Shown: piece by piece, positions 1 to 6,732 of the stretch
Layout of the letters: each line of letters opens with the position of its first letter
Position numbering within the stretch: position 1 is the first letter of the stretch
Source: Ruminococcaceae bacterium UBA2857
GTDB lineage: Bacteria > Bacillota > Clostridia > Oscillospirales > Acutalibacteraceae
Length of the DNA: 25,323 nucleotides
NCBI GenBank assembly: GCA_002350705.1
Contig: DEFH01000025.1
Coordinates: 1-25,323, forward strand
Direction of reading: 5' to 3'
The notes under the pieces: generated by a model
The model's input: only the letters and a program-made list of their open reading frames with translations
Told to the model about the DNA's origin: nothing
Databases searched by the model: none
Position numbers and translations under genes: made by a program

Positions 1-137
1 TAGCTGTTACGGCCTGACTTTTTGTTGAGCGGAGCGAGAAGGCTCTTTTCCGGCTCAACCTTTGAAAGAACTGAATAATCTGTAACCGACATATTACGTC
101 TTGCAGGACTGGTCGGTTTGTAATTCTTGATTGCCAT
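1..137 (-). CDS. rplB: 50S ribosomal protein L2, N-terminal part (cut by window edge)
   Basis: The reading frame begins at the ATG at 137 and runs off the left edge, giving 45 residues. The N-terminus MAIKNYKPTSPARRN is the conserved beginning of bacterial L2, the 23S rRNA-binding protein close to the peptidyl transferase centre. A GAGGAGAG ribosome site lies just upstream. It is the fifth gene of the S10 operon and follows rplW by 78 nt, the normal order in bacteria. The rest of the protein is outside the window. Confidence 0.95.
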   Translation of the reverse strand, partial: MAIKNYKPTSPARRNMSVTDYSVLSKVEPEKSLLAPLNKKSGRNS

Positions 138-215
138 TTATTTCACTCTCCTCATGATGGCTTTGCGGAGAACGGCACATTCTCCATTCATTCTGCCTGT
201 CATCGTTTTGCAGGC

Positions 216-509
216 TTACATCATGCCTTCAAAGAACTCGATGGTCTTGCTGTCCTGTGTAAGAGTCACATAGGCCTTTTTCCAGGAAGGAGTATAACCT
301 TCGTTTCTGCCCTGACGGCGGAGACGGCCTCTTACGCTGACGGTGTTCACCTTGGCAACTTTCACACCGAAGATTTCTTCAACTGCCTGAGCGATCTGAA
401 TTTTTGTCGCTTTCTTGTCAACCTTGAAGGTATACTTTTTATCTGCAACAACGCCTGCCATGCTTTTTTCAGTAATGATAGGCTTTACGATAATGTCACG
501 TGCGTTCAT
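216..509 (-). CDS. rplW: 50S ribosomal protein L23
   Basis: This 97-residue protein has the L23 start (MNARDIIVKPIITEKS) and the KYTFKV and VNTVSVRGR segments typical of the family. L23 binds 23S rRNA domain III at the exit-tunnel rim and docks trigger factor and SRP. The length is normal. Its ATG shares one base with the TAA stop of rplD (TAATG), so translation is probably coupled. It is the fourth gene of the S10 operon. Confidence 0.97.
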   Translation of the reverse strand: MNARDIIVKPIITEKSMAGVVADKKYTFKVDKKATKIQIAQAVEEIFGVKVAKVNTVSVRGRLRRQGRNEGYTPSWKKAYVTLTQDSKTIEFFEGMM

Positions 510-1132
510 TATGCATATACCTCCTCTATTTTACCGATGGCATCCTTAACGATAACAACTTTGTCAGCATTAACGATGTCATAGACATTGATTGTATTTA
601 CCTGAGCGGTTTTGACACCGGGGATATTTCTTGCTGAGCTGATCACTTTTTGGTCAACCTCAGGAAGAATGATAAGTGCCTTTTTGTCAGCACCGATTGC
701 CTTGAGCATATTGGCAATGGTCTTTGTCTTGTACTCATCGAGAGCCACCTTGTCGAGAACAACGATCTGACCGTCATTGAGTTTGCCGGAGAAAGCAGAC
801 TTCATAGCGAGCTTTCTGACCTTCTTGTTGACGGTGAACTTGTAGCTTCTCGGCTTGGGAGCGAAAACAACGCCGCCGTGTGTCCACTGGGGAGCACGGG
901 TAGAGCCCTGTCTTGCATGACCTGTACCCTTTTGTCTCCAGGGCTTTCTGCCGCCGCCGGAAACTTCTGCACGGGTAAGAGCGGATTGTGTACCCTGACG
1001 ATTGTTAGCGAGATAGTTTACCACCATCTGATGCATGACAACCGTATTGGGTTCAATACCGAACACGGCATCTGAAAGTTCGGCAGTACCGACCTTCTGA
1101 CCAGCCATATCGAGAACATCTATATTAGCCAT
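509..1132 (-). CDS. rplD: 50S ribosomal protein L4
   Basis: This 207-residue protein has the L4 signature loop around residues 45-95 (RQGTQSALTRAEVSGGGRKP, then WRQKGTGHARQGSTRAPQW), the extension that reaches the exit tunnel. L4 binds 23S rRNA domain I, and in E. coli it also represses its own operon through the S10 leader. An AAGGAGG site precedes the ATG at 1132, and the gap to rplC is 17 nt. The structured leader upstream of rpsJ makes autoregulation worth considering here, but whether L4 is the effector in this lineage is not visible. Confidence 0.97.
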   Translation of the reverse strand: MANIDVLDMAGQKVGTAELSDAVFGIEPNTVVMHQMVVNYLANNRQGTQSALTRAEVSGGGRKPWRQKGTGHARQGSTRAPQWTHGGVVFAPKPRSYKFTVNKKVRKLAMKSAFSGKLNDGQIVVLDKVALDEYKTKTIANMLKAIGADKKALIILPEVDQKVISSARNIPGVKTAQVNTINVYDIVNADKVVIVKDAIGKIEEVYA

Positions 1133-1149
1133 TGAAATTTCCTCCTTCC

Positions 1150-1845
1150 TTATGCTTTCACGCTGTCACGGAGAACCACGATTCCGCCGTTAGGACCGGG
1201 GATGGCACCCTTGATGGCAATGAGATTGTTTTCTGCATCGACCTTTACAACGGTAAGGTTCTGAACAGTAACTCTCTCTGCACCGAGATGACCTGCCATT
1301 TTCTTGCCTTTCCATACTCTGGAAGGAGTGGAGCAGGCACCCATGGAACCGCCATGACGTGCAACAGGACCCGAACCGTGAGTTTCTTTAAGACGATGGA
1401 AATTCCAACGCTTGATAACGCCGGCATATCCCTTACCTTTGCTCTTGCCTGTAACGTCGATCTTGTCGCCCTCGGCAAAAGTGTCAGCCTTGATGATGTC
1501 GCCGACCTTGTAAGAATCGAGATTGTCTACTCTGAATTCACGAAGCGTGCTTTTGGGAGCAACGTCAGCCTTTTTGAAGTGGCCGAGCATTGGCTTGGTG
1601 ATATTGACAGGATCATTCTTAAACTTTTCACAGCGGATTCTTTTACCCTTGCCTGTGCCGTTCTGAACCTTGAGCTTGATATCGCCGTAGCCCATCTGAA
1701 CTGCTTCATAGCCGTCATTTTCTACTGTTTTGATCTGAGATACCACGCAGGGACCTGCTTCAACAACAGTAACAGGGAGAACGTTGCCCTTTGCATCGAA
1801 AATCTGTGTCATACCGATTTTCTTGCCGATGATTGCCTTTTGCAT
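1150..1845 (-). CDS. rplC: 50S ribosomal protein L3
   Basis: This 231-residue protein begins MQKAIIGKKIGMTQIFD, the standard L3 N-terminus, and carries the family signature near residues 125-165 (FHRLKETHGSGPVARHGG, then KGKKMAGHLG). L3 is an early assembly protein that contacts the peptidyl transferase region. It is slightly longer than E. coli L3 because of the C-terminal extension. An AGGAGG site lies upstream of the ATG at 1845. It is the second gene of the S10 operon, 72 nt after rpsJ. Confidence 0.97.
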   Translation of the reverse strand: MQKAIIGKKIGMTQIFDAKGNVLPVTVVEAGPCVVSQIKTVENDGYEAVQMGYGDIKLKVQNGTGKGKRIRCEKFKNDPVNITKPMLGHFKKADVAPKSTLREFRVDNLDSYKVGDIIKADTFAEGDKIDVTGKSKGKGYAGVIKRWNFHRLKETHGSGPVARHGGSMGACSTPSRVWKGKKMAGHLGAERVTVQNLTVVKVDAENNLIAIKGAIPGPNGGIVVLRDSVKA

Positions 1846-1917
1846 GATGTTTTTCCTCCTTGATAGGTTATTGGTTGGCGTTTCACCAACATGACCCCGG
1901 CTGCATGTAGGTTAAAA

Positions 1918-2229
1918 TCAGAGTTTGATTTCGATTTCAACACCTGCAGGGAGTTCGAGTCCTGTAAGAGCTTCCACGGTTTTGTTGGAAGGTCTGAGGA
2001 TGTCGATCAATCTTTTGTGAGTTCTTGTTTCAAACTGCTCACGGCTGTCCTTGTATTTATGAACAGCACGAAGGATAGTAACGACCTGCTTTTCGGTAGG
2101 GAGCGGTACCGGACCCGATACCCTTGCACCTGTACGTTTTGCAGTTGCAACGATCTTTTCAGCTGACTGATCAACGAGCTGATGATCGTAACCCTTGATT
2201 CTTATCCTTATTTTTTCCTTGACTGCCAC
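1918..2229 (-). CDS. rpsJ: 30S ribosomal protein S10
   Basis: S10 (NusE) of 103 residues from the chosen start. It contains KIRIRIKGYDH, the GPVPLPT loop and THKRLIDI, all family hallmarks. S10 sits in the 30S head and is also the NusE partner of NusB and NusG in antitermination. I chose the GTG at 2229 because it lies 8 nt after AAGGAGG and gives the usual short N-terminus. The in-frame ATG at 2235 is only 2 nt from that ribosome site. It is the first gene of the operon, behind a leader of about 320 nt. Confidence 0.95.
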   Translation of the reverse strand: MAVKEKIRIRIKGYDHQLVDQSAEKIVATAKRTGARVSGPVPLPTEKQVVTILRAVHKYKDSREQFETRTHKRLIDILRPSNKTVEALTGLELPAGVEIEIKL

Positions 2230-2547
2230 TGTCATCGCCTCCTTAATATAGTTGGCGGGCGTTTTCTCTTTATTTCCTCACACCCTGCCGGGTGTTTCAC
2301 GCAACTCTATTGAAAAACCGAATTGACATACGCCAATCCGGGTGAGGTTATCGAGAAAATGGGAGCTTTTCAGGCACACAGGTATCCAGAGGCAACTCTC
2401 TGACTGATACCGCAGTACACGGCAAGTGCCTTTTTTTGCTCACTTCAATATTTCTTTCGCCCGGTTTAAAATCGGACATACTCCACGGAAAAACCGGCCA
2501 CACAGGCCGCAACCTCCCGCTTCACAGCATATCTGTCGCAGTCACGC
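2230..2547 (-). promoter_or_regulatory. Structured 5' leader of the S10 operon
   Basis: About 318 nt separate the inferred transcription start near 2547 from rpsJ, and no convincing gene lies between. On the minus strand the RNA can form a GGCC/GGCC hairpin (2508-2496), a CCGGTTT/AAACCGG stem (2497-2461) that shares two bases with it, and a long arm with GGTATC/GATACC and CAGAG/CTCTG helices around the loop AGTTGC (2411-2381), closed by GGCAC/GTGCC (2430-2426 with 2377-2373). A terminator-like hairpin (2341-2312) and an ACACCC/GGGTGT hairpin (around 2292-2281) follow. This looks like a ribosomal-protein autoregulatory leader. The ligand is unknown. Confidence 0.7.
2312..2341 (-). terminator. 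Attenuator-like intrinsic terminator in the S10 leader
   Basis: On the minus strand CCGGATTG (2341-2334) pairs with CAATTCGG (2325-2318), an 8 bp stem with one G-U pair and an 8 nt loop, followed directly by TTTTTC (2317-2312). It sits about 80 nt before rpsJ and after the promoter, so it would act as a conditional stop rather than an end-of-operon terminator. The stem is short and the U-run has only five residues, so full read-through under some conditions is plausible. Confidence 0.6.
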
Positions 2548-2553
2548 TTTATT

Positions 2554-2582
2554 ATAATAGCATAACTTTTTTTGTTTTTCAA
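2554..2582 (-). promoter_or_regulatory. Promoter of the S10 operon
   Basis: On the minus strand TTGAAA (2582-2577) and TATTAT (2559-2554) are separated by exactly 17 nt. An overlapping TATAAT lies at 2556-2551. The A/T-rich spacer is usual for strong Firmicute vegetative promoters and fits a ribosomal operon. Confidence 0.7.
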
Positions 2583-2751
2583 GTGTTTCCGAAATTTTTC
2601 CTTGTGGATTTTGGTAGAATTTTTCTCGATGTTTTTATCTATATTGCTGCAAGTTTTCCACAAAATAGACATACTGCCTTTGAAAAATTCGTTTATGTGT
2701 CGGTTTGGTTTCGTACATACTGCACAATTTTCTATTCTGCACAAAAAACAC

Positions 2752-2780
2752 TTGATTTATTTAAAAAAACAATGTAATAT
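2752..2780 (+). promoter_or_regulatory. Promoter of the phosphoribosyltransferase gene
   Basis: TTGATT (2752-2757) and TAATAT (2775-2780) are 17 nt apart, and the start codon at 2819 is 38 nt further on. It is divergent from the S10 promoter. The 170 nt between the two promoters are A/T-rich and show no gene that I can support. Confidence 0.55.
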
Positions 2781-2818
2781 TGTTATTGTCCTATTAAATT
2801 GCACTATGAGGTGAAAAC

Positions 2819-3454
2819 ATGGCAACAGAATTCAAAATCAGAACCACAAACAAAGATGTCTTTCTGCGGGTACAGAAAGGACATTTTGCTACCATGCACA
2901 GCCATACCAACTATTTTATTGACGTTACCACACAGAAAACACGTCTTTCAGAGGCCAAGGCTGTTGCACAGGAACTGGTACATCATTACCAGACCAATAC
3001 CATCGTTGATACGATTCTTTGTATTGACGGCATGGAAGTCGTCGGCACGTGCATTGCAGACGAACTGACAAAAGATGATTATGTCAACATGAATGCCCAT
3101 CAGACCATTTATGTCATCTCTCCCGAGTTTATTTCAGGCGGTCAGATGATGTTCCGTGACAACATGATTCCCATGATTCTCGGAAAGCACGTATTGATTC
3201 TTGCGGCATCTGTCACAACAGGCAAAAGTGCTCTGGCTGCCATTGATGCCGTAAATTATTACGGCGGAAAGGTTGTGGGTGTCTCCGCCATTTTCGCAAC
3301 GGTGGATGAATGTGATGAACATCCTGTTTACTCCATTTTCGATCCCAACGACTTAGGCGATTACAGCAGCTACAAACCGAACCGCTGCCCGATGTGTGCC
3401 AATCATGATAAGTTGGAAGCCATTGTCAACAGTTTCGGCTACTCTGCACTATAA
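2819..3454 (+). CDS. Type I phosphoribosyltransferase, orotate PRTase-like
   Basis: This 211-residue cytoplasmic protein has a type I PRTase core. A hydrophobic strand leads into the PRPP-binding loop VLILAASVTTGKSALAAI near residue 125, where ASVTTGKS stands in place of the classic DDxxTTG acidic start. The C-terminus has a paired-cysteine motif, RCPMCANHDKLEA. Such proteins are often labelled orotate phosphoribosyltransferase, but the acidic pair before the TTG is missing, so the substrate is uncertain and a pyrE name is not justified. An AGGTG site precedes the ATG. It has its own promoter and a strong terminator, and no pyrimidine genes are nearby. Confidence 0.75.
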   Translation: MATEFKIRTTNKDVFLRVQKGHFATMHSHTNYFIDVTTQKTRLSEAKAVAQELVHHYQTNTIVDTILCIDGMEVVGTCIADELTKDDYVNMNAHQTIYVISPEFISGGQMMFRDNMIPMILGKHVLILAASVTTGKSALAAIDAVNYYGGKVVGVSAIFATVDECDEHPVYSIFDPNDLGDYSSYKPNRCPMCANHDKLEAIVNSFGYSAL

Positions 3455-3459
3455 TTGAA

Positions 3460-3495
3460 AGCAGGACAGAATCACAAATTCTGTCCTGCTTTTTT
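3460..3495 (+). terminator. Intrinsic terminator after the phosphoribosyltransferase gene
   Basis: A perfect 13 bp stem, AGCAGGACAGAAT (3460-3472) with ATTCTGTCCTGCT (3478-3490), has a 5 nt loop and is followed by TTTTT. It begins 5 nt after the stop codon. On the other strand the stem is followed only by a weak T-rich stretch, so it may also stop the converging antitoxin-like gene, less efficiently. Confidence 0.9.
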
Positions 3496-3510
3496 GTGCG
3501 GAATGAAAAT

Positions 3511-3696
3511 TCAGTTGCTGTCGTCACTGTCCGTTTTTTTCAAGGACACCGTGAACGGCAGACCTTCCTCACGAATCACGGCTCTTAAAAACATATTCAC
3601 TGCTGTGGACATATTCAGCCCCAGTTCATCAAGGACAGTCTCTACATTTTTTTTGACATCTTCATCCACTCTGACATTAAGATTGGTTGTTGCCAT
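3511..3696 (-). CDS. RelB/DinJ-family antitoxin-like protein, orphan and short
   Basis: A 61-residue protein with a ribbon-helix-helix start typical of RelB/DinJ antitoxins: MATTNLNVRVDEDVKKN, then LGLNMSTAVNMFLRAV and EGLPFTV. These proteins bind DNA and neutralise RelE/YafQ-type mRNA interferases. The family usually runs to 80-100 residues with a toxin-wrapping C-terminal tail. Here the chain stops soon after the RHH fold, ending in an acidic SLKKTDSDDSN. No toxin gene lies on either side. I chose the second of two adjacent ATGs (3696) because it sits 7 nt after AGGGGG. It may act as a stand-alone regulator or be a remnant. Confidence 0.75.
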   Translation of the reverse strand: MATTNLNVRVDEDVKKNVETVLDELGLNMSTAVNMFLRAVIREEGLPFTVSLKKTDSDDSN

Positions 3697-3717
3697 CATA
3701 TCGCCCCCTTATCGTGC

Positions 3718-3747
3718 ATTATAACACAGAACATTACAAAATAGCAA
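3718..3747 (-). promoter_or_regulatory. Promoter of the antitoxin-like gene
   Basis: On the minus strand TTGCTA (3747-3742) and TATAAT (3723-3718) are 18 nt apart. The start codon is about 20 nt downstream, with the AGGGGG site between, so the leader would be very short. Confidence 0.55.
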
Positions 3748-3842
3748 GTATTTTATAAAACAATAATGCTCTTTTTTCATTTTTGTAAAGTGTTCACATT
3801 AAAGCAACAATAAAAGGGATTCAATAGGATTTTCGGCATATT

Positions 3843-5108
3843 TTATACTTTTTCGAGAGCTTGTTTGATATCTTCAATAATATCATCTATATATTCAATG
3901 CCGACAGACATTCTGATCAGATTGGGTTTTACACCACATTCTTCAAGCTGTTTATCGTTCATTTGACGGTGAGTAGTGCTTGCGGGATGCAGGGCACAGG
4001 TTCTCGCATCCGCCACATGAATGACCAGCTTTGTCATTTTCAGATTGTCCATGAACTGCATAGCCTTTTCCCTGCCGCCCTTGACGCCAAAGGAAATGAC
4101 TCCGCAGGAACCGTTCGGCATATATTTTTGACATCTTTCATAATACTTACTGCTTTTCAGACCGGGATAATTCACCCATTCGATTTTATCATTGGTTTCA
4201 AGGAATTTGGCAACTGTAAGAGCATTGGAACAGTGTCTTTCCATTCTCAAAAAGAGCGTTTCAAGACCAAGATTCAAAAGGAATGCATTTTGCGGACTCT
4301 GCTGAGCACCGTAGTCACGCATCAGATGCGTCAGAGCCTTTGTAATATAGGCCGCCTTACCGAATTTTTCACTGTAAATAACACCGTGATAGGATTCATC
4401 GGGCTCCGTGAAAGCAGGATATTTGCCGTTGGTCCAGTCAAAGTTGCCGCTGTCCACGATCACACCGCCCAGTGCCACCGCATGACCGTCCATATATTTT
4501 GATGTAGAGTGTACAACAATATCGGCACCCCACTCAAACGGTCTGAAATTCACAGGTGTCGGGAAAGTATTGTCTACAATCAGCGGAACACCGTGTGCAT
4601 GGGCAAGTTTCGCATATAATTCCACATCTGCCACATCAAGTGACGGATTGGAAACGCTCTCTACAAAGACAGCCTTTGTGTTGTCCTGAAAAGCAGCGTT
4701 GATTTCCTCTTCGGTGGAATCGGGTGTCACAAATGTAAAATCAATGCCCAACTCTCTGAGAGACTTGTTGAACAGATTGAAAGTACCGCCATATACAGCA
4801 CTGGCACAAACTACATGGTCGCCTGCATGACAGATGTTTGTCACGGAAATCATAGAGGCAGCCTGTCCGGAAGCTGTCAGCATGGCACCGACACCGCCCT
4901 CTAAAGCGGCAATCTTAGCCGCAACCGCACTCAATGTCGGATTGGCAAGACGGGTATAGAAAAAGCCGTCCTCTTCCAAGTCAAAAAGTTTTCCCAGCGT
5001 TGCGGCGGAGTCATATTTAAAAGTAGTACTCTGCACGATAGGGATCACTCTGGATTCACCGTTTTTCGGATCATAGCCTGCCTGTACGCATTTCGTATTG
5101 ATATGCAT
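3843..5108 (-). CDS. metY: O-acetylhomoserine sulfhydrylase family enzyme
   Basis: A 421-residue PLP enzyme of the Cys/Met metabolism family, most like O-acetylhomoserine aminocarboxypropyltransferase, which makes homocysteine from O-acetylhomoserine and sulfide. Visible motifs are FYTRLANPT near residue 50, VDNTF with the PLP-nitrogen aspartate near 179, and HSTSKYMDGH with the Schiff-base lysine near 204. The length matches MetY rather than the shorter MetB/MetC. I chose the ATG at 5108 because AAAGGAG lies 9 nt before it, inside the end of tmk. Stop and start are one base apart (TAAAATG), suggesting coupling. It is the last gene of the minus-strand train, and no clear terminator is seen after it. 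Cystathionine gamma-synthase activity cannot be excluded. Confidence 0.88.
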   Translation of the reverse strand: MHINTKCVQAGYDPKNGESRVIPIVQSTTFKYDSAATLGKLFDLEEDGFFYTRLANPTLSAVAAKIAALEGGVGAMLTASGQAASMISVTNICHAGDHVVCASAVYGGTFNLFNKSLRELGIDFTFVTPDSTEEEINAAFQDNTKAVFVESVSNPSLDVADVELYAKLAHAHGVPLIVDNTFPTPVNFRPFEWGADIVVHSTSKYMDGHAVALGGVIVDSGNFDWTNGKYPAFTEPDESYHGVIYSEKFGKAAYITKALTHLMRDYGAQQSPQNAFLLNLGLETLFLRMERHCSNALTVAKFLETNDKIEWVNYPGLKSSKYYERCQKYMPNGSCGVISFGVKGGREKAMQFMDNLKMTKLVIHVADARTCALHPASTTHRQMNDKQLEECGVKPNLIRMSVGIEYIDDIIEDIKQALEKV

Positions 5109-5109
5109 T

Positions 5110-5757
5110 TTAACAATCTCCTTTAAATTCATTGTAGATTTTTATTATATCAGCCGACACTTCCGCAACAGAGCGTGAAGCGTCAACGATTTTTATGTTT
5201 TCGGTCTCTTTCAGAAATTCCAATACCTCAAAAAATCTCTTTCTGATTCTCTCCTGCATTTCCTTTTCTTCATATATTTCTCTTTCAAGACGATTTTTCG
5301 CTATTCTTTCATCTGATGATTTACTGTCAATATCAAGAAAAATACATAAATCGGGTTTCAATATTTCCTTGCAGTGCAGGTTCATATCCATCACCCATTG
5401 CAAATCGGCGTCAATCCCCTGATATGCAAATGATGAATAATAATATCTATCGCAGACAACATCAATTCCCTTGTCAATAAACTGCTTAATGCCGTTTATC
5501 TTATTGGAATTATGAAATATCCTGTCAAGCAGAAACATTGCCGACATCTCATAAGCATTTCTGTCGGTAAAGCCGCCCAATGCGTCACGCAAAATACCGC
5601 CTGTCACGGAATTTGTCGGTTCTGCCGTCTGATATACGGTTCTGCCCTGCCGTTTCATTTCCTCGACAAGCAGATTGATTTGTGTCCCTTTCCCCGAACC
5701 GTCAAGCCCCTCGAATACAATCAACTTTCCTTTATCCATAACATCTTTCTTTTTCAC
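5110..5757 (-). CDS. tmk: Thymidylate kinase
   Basis: dTMP kinase of 215 residues, which phosphorylates dTMP to dTDP. The P-loop GLDGSGKGT is at about residues 17-25, the CDRYYYSSFAYQG segment with the catalytic DR pair is near 100, and the LID region follows (RLEREIYEEKE). The GTG start at 5757 overlaps the upstream stop as GTGA, a common coupling arrangement, and lies 8 nt after AGGG. An in-frame ATG at 5739 would shorten the protein by six residues with a poorer ribosome site. An essential gene placed directly behind an Rpn nuclease gene is a notable arrangement. Confidence 0.9.
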   Translation of the reverse strand: MKKKDVMDKGKLIVFEGLDGSGKGTQINLLVEEMKRQGRTVYQTAEPTNSVTGGILRDALGGFTDRNAYEMSAMFLLDRIFHNSNKINGIKQFIDKGIDVVCDRYYYSSFAYQGIDADLQWVMDMNLHCKEILKPDLCIFLDIDSKSSDERIAKNRLEREIYEEKEMQERIRKRFFEVLEFLKETENIKIVDASRSVAEVSADIIKIYNEFKGDC

Positions 5758-5990
5758 GCATACAACCCTGCCTGCATTTCAAATTCTTCTACAGTCATAT
5801 TTGCTCTTTTGGCTGCATCTGCCAATGTCAGAATGCCATCTTTTACAAGGTCTATCAATGTTTGCAAAACACCTTCCAAGCGACCTTCCGCTCTGCCTTT
5901 TTCTTCTCCTATGGTGATACCTTTTTCAATACCTTTTTCAATACCTTTCTCGATACCTGCCTGCTGAATCTTGTCATAAATTTCACACAT
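5754..5990 (-). CDS. Candidate internal small protein from the rpn C-terminus (intragenic antitoxin-like)
   Basis: Inside the rpn gene, in the same frame, an ATG at 5990 is preceded by AGAGGGAGGA with a 7 nt spacer. That ribosome site is better than the one at the main start. It would give a 78-residue protein beginning MCEIYDKIQQAG and holding only the repeat region and helical tail, without the nuclease domain. E. coli Rpn genes are reported to make such C-terminal proteins from internal starts, and these bind and block the full-length nuclease. The site here is seen in the sequence. The function is inferred by analogy. Confidence 0.55.
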   Translation of the reverse strand: MCEIYDKIQQAGIEKGIEKGIEKGITIGEEKGRAEGRLEGVLQTLIDLVKDGILTLADAAKRANMTVEEFEMQAGLYA

Positions 5991-6680
5991 AGATATTCCT
6001 CCCTCTCTTGTTTCATCGTTTAAAGAATTATATTCATCTCTGAATCTGCCGTCACCCGAAAATACACCTATCATATCCAGCACTTCTTCTGCATGAACAA
6101 GTTTTTGATTTGTCGGATGATATTCCGTACCGTTATTCAAAGAGCTGAAAAACTCTGTTATCACCTTGAAATCAGAAGTAAATTTTTCTATCTGCTTTTC
6201 ATCCATATCTTTTATGGAATAAAAATTCATCCTGTAGTCACTGACAAATTTCGACAGCCTTTCGGGTATCTCCAGACAGTCACACAGTTTTTTTCCGAAA
6301 TTCCAATCCTCTTTGCCGAAATAGATGACAAGCGTTATAACGGGATAATATTTTTTATTTTTGCCCTTTTTTCTGTACTGTCTGCGATACTCCGCACCGT
6401 CATAGCTTATCACCCTCAAAGGCATAGCCTTATCAACGGCAGACTGATTTTCTATCCCGATAAAAGCTATCTTTATATTGGCATTTTTCCAGAATTTCGA
6501 TACATCTCTTTCCTGACTGCGAATCTTGCCGTCAGCCTTGTAATGCGAATCTCTGTCGGCAGGAGTCAGTTCATCTTCTTTTATGACGTTCTCCCCGTCA
6601 AAAAACAATCCGTTTACAATGTCCGAAAACACATCATTGTAATATTCAAGATTTTTACTTGCAATATCCTTTTCCGCCAT
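5754..6680 (-). CDS. Rpn family recombination-promoting nuclease / PD-(D/E)XK transposase-like protein
   Basis: A 308-residue protein of the Rpn (YhgA-like, PDDEXK) family. The N-terminal nuclease-like region has KADGKIRSQERD followed by the core IAFIGIENQSAVDKAMPLRV. The E-x-Q there is the usual Rpn form of the active-site motif. The C-terminal quarter has GIEKGIEKGIEKGI from a 12-bp DNA repeat and a helical tail ending TVEEFEMQAGLYA. In E. coli, Rpn proteins are DNA endonucleases linked to recA-independent transfer and phage defence. I chose the ATG at 6680 (AAGGTG, 6 nt spacer). The upstream TTG at 6698 would lie at or before the likely transcript start. It overlaps tmk by GTGA. Confidence 0.82.
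   Translation of the reverse strand: MAEKDIASKNLEYYNDVFSDIVNGLFFDGENVIKEDELTPADRDSHYKADGKIRSQERDVSKFWKNANIKIAFIGIENQSAVDKAMPLRVISYDGAEYRRQYRKKGKNKKYYPVITLVIYFGKEDWNFGKKLCDCLEIPERLSKFVSDYRMNFYSIKDMDEKQIEKFTSDFKVITEFFSSLNNGTEYHPTNQKLVHAEEVLDMIGVFSGDGRFRDEYNSLNDETREGGISMCEIYDKIQQAGIEKGIEKGIEKGITIGEEKGRAEGRLEGVLQTLIDLVKDGILTLADAAKRANMTVEEFEMQAGLYA
5916..5957 (-). repeat. 12-bp tandem repeat in the rpn C-terminal region
   Basis: Three 12-bp units plus a half unit: TTTCTCGATACC (5946-5957) and two identical TTTTTCAATACC copies (5934-5945 and 5922-5933), then GATACC. They encode GIEK three times and then GI. Copy number changes would stay in frame. The repeat lies within the part covered by the candidate internal small protein. 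Confidence 0.9.
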
Positions 6681-6703
6681 TGCCAACACCTTCTTCAAAG
6701 TAT

Positions 6704-6732
6704 ATTATAATATTATTTCAGGAAAATTGCAA
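6704..6732 (-). promoter_or_regulatory. Promoter of the rpn gene, overlapping the end of the FAD enzyme gene
   Basis: On the minus strand TTGCAA (6732-6727) and a consensus TATAAT (6709-6704) are exactly 17 nt apart. The -35 lies inside the last codons of the upstream gene. Transcription would start around 6697, leaving a 16-18 nt leader that carries the AAGGTG ribosome site. This gives rpn-tmk-metY their own promoter inside the longer train. Confidence 0.7.

Noticed and set aside
1132..1863. 243-codon plus-strand open frame opposite rplC
   Set aside because: Antisense shadow of a certain ribosomal protein gene; no ribosome site and no family resemblance.
2600..2670. TTGTGGATTTT and TTTTCCACAAA look a little like DnaA boxes, suggesting an origin
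   Set aside because: Each differs from TTATNCACA, there are only two, and no dnaA/dnaN or AT-rich unwinding repeat is present.
2466..2744. 92-codon minus-strand open frame upstream of rpsJ
   Set aside because: It spans the S10 promoter and the first leader stems, lacks a ribosome site, and its start lies upstream of the transcription start.
2819..3454. Naming the phosphoribosyltransferase pyrE
   Set aside because: The acidic pair usual before the TTG loop is replaced by ASV, and no pyrimidine genes are nearby, so only the fold is supported.
5916..5957. Regular 12-bp repeats as a possible CRISPR or minisatellite
   Set aside because: Units are contiguous with no spacers and encode an in-frame protein repeat, so it is a coding tandem repeat.
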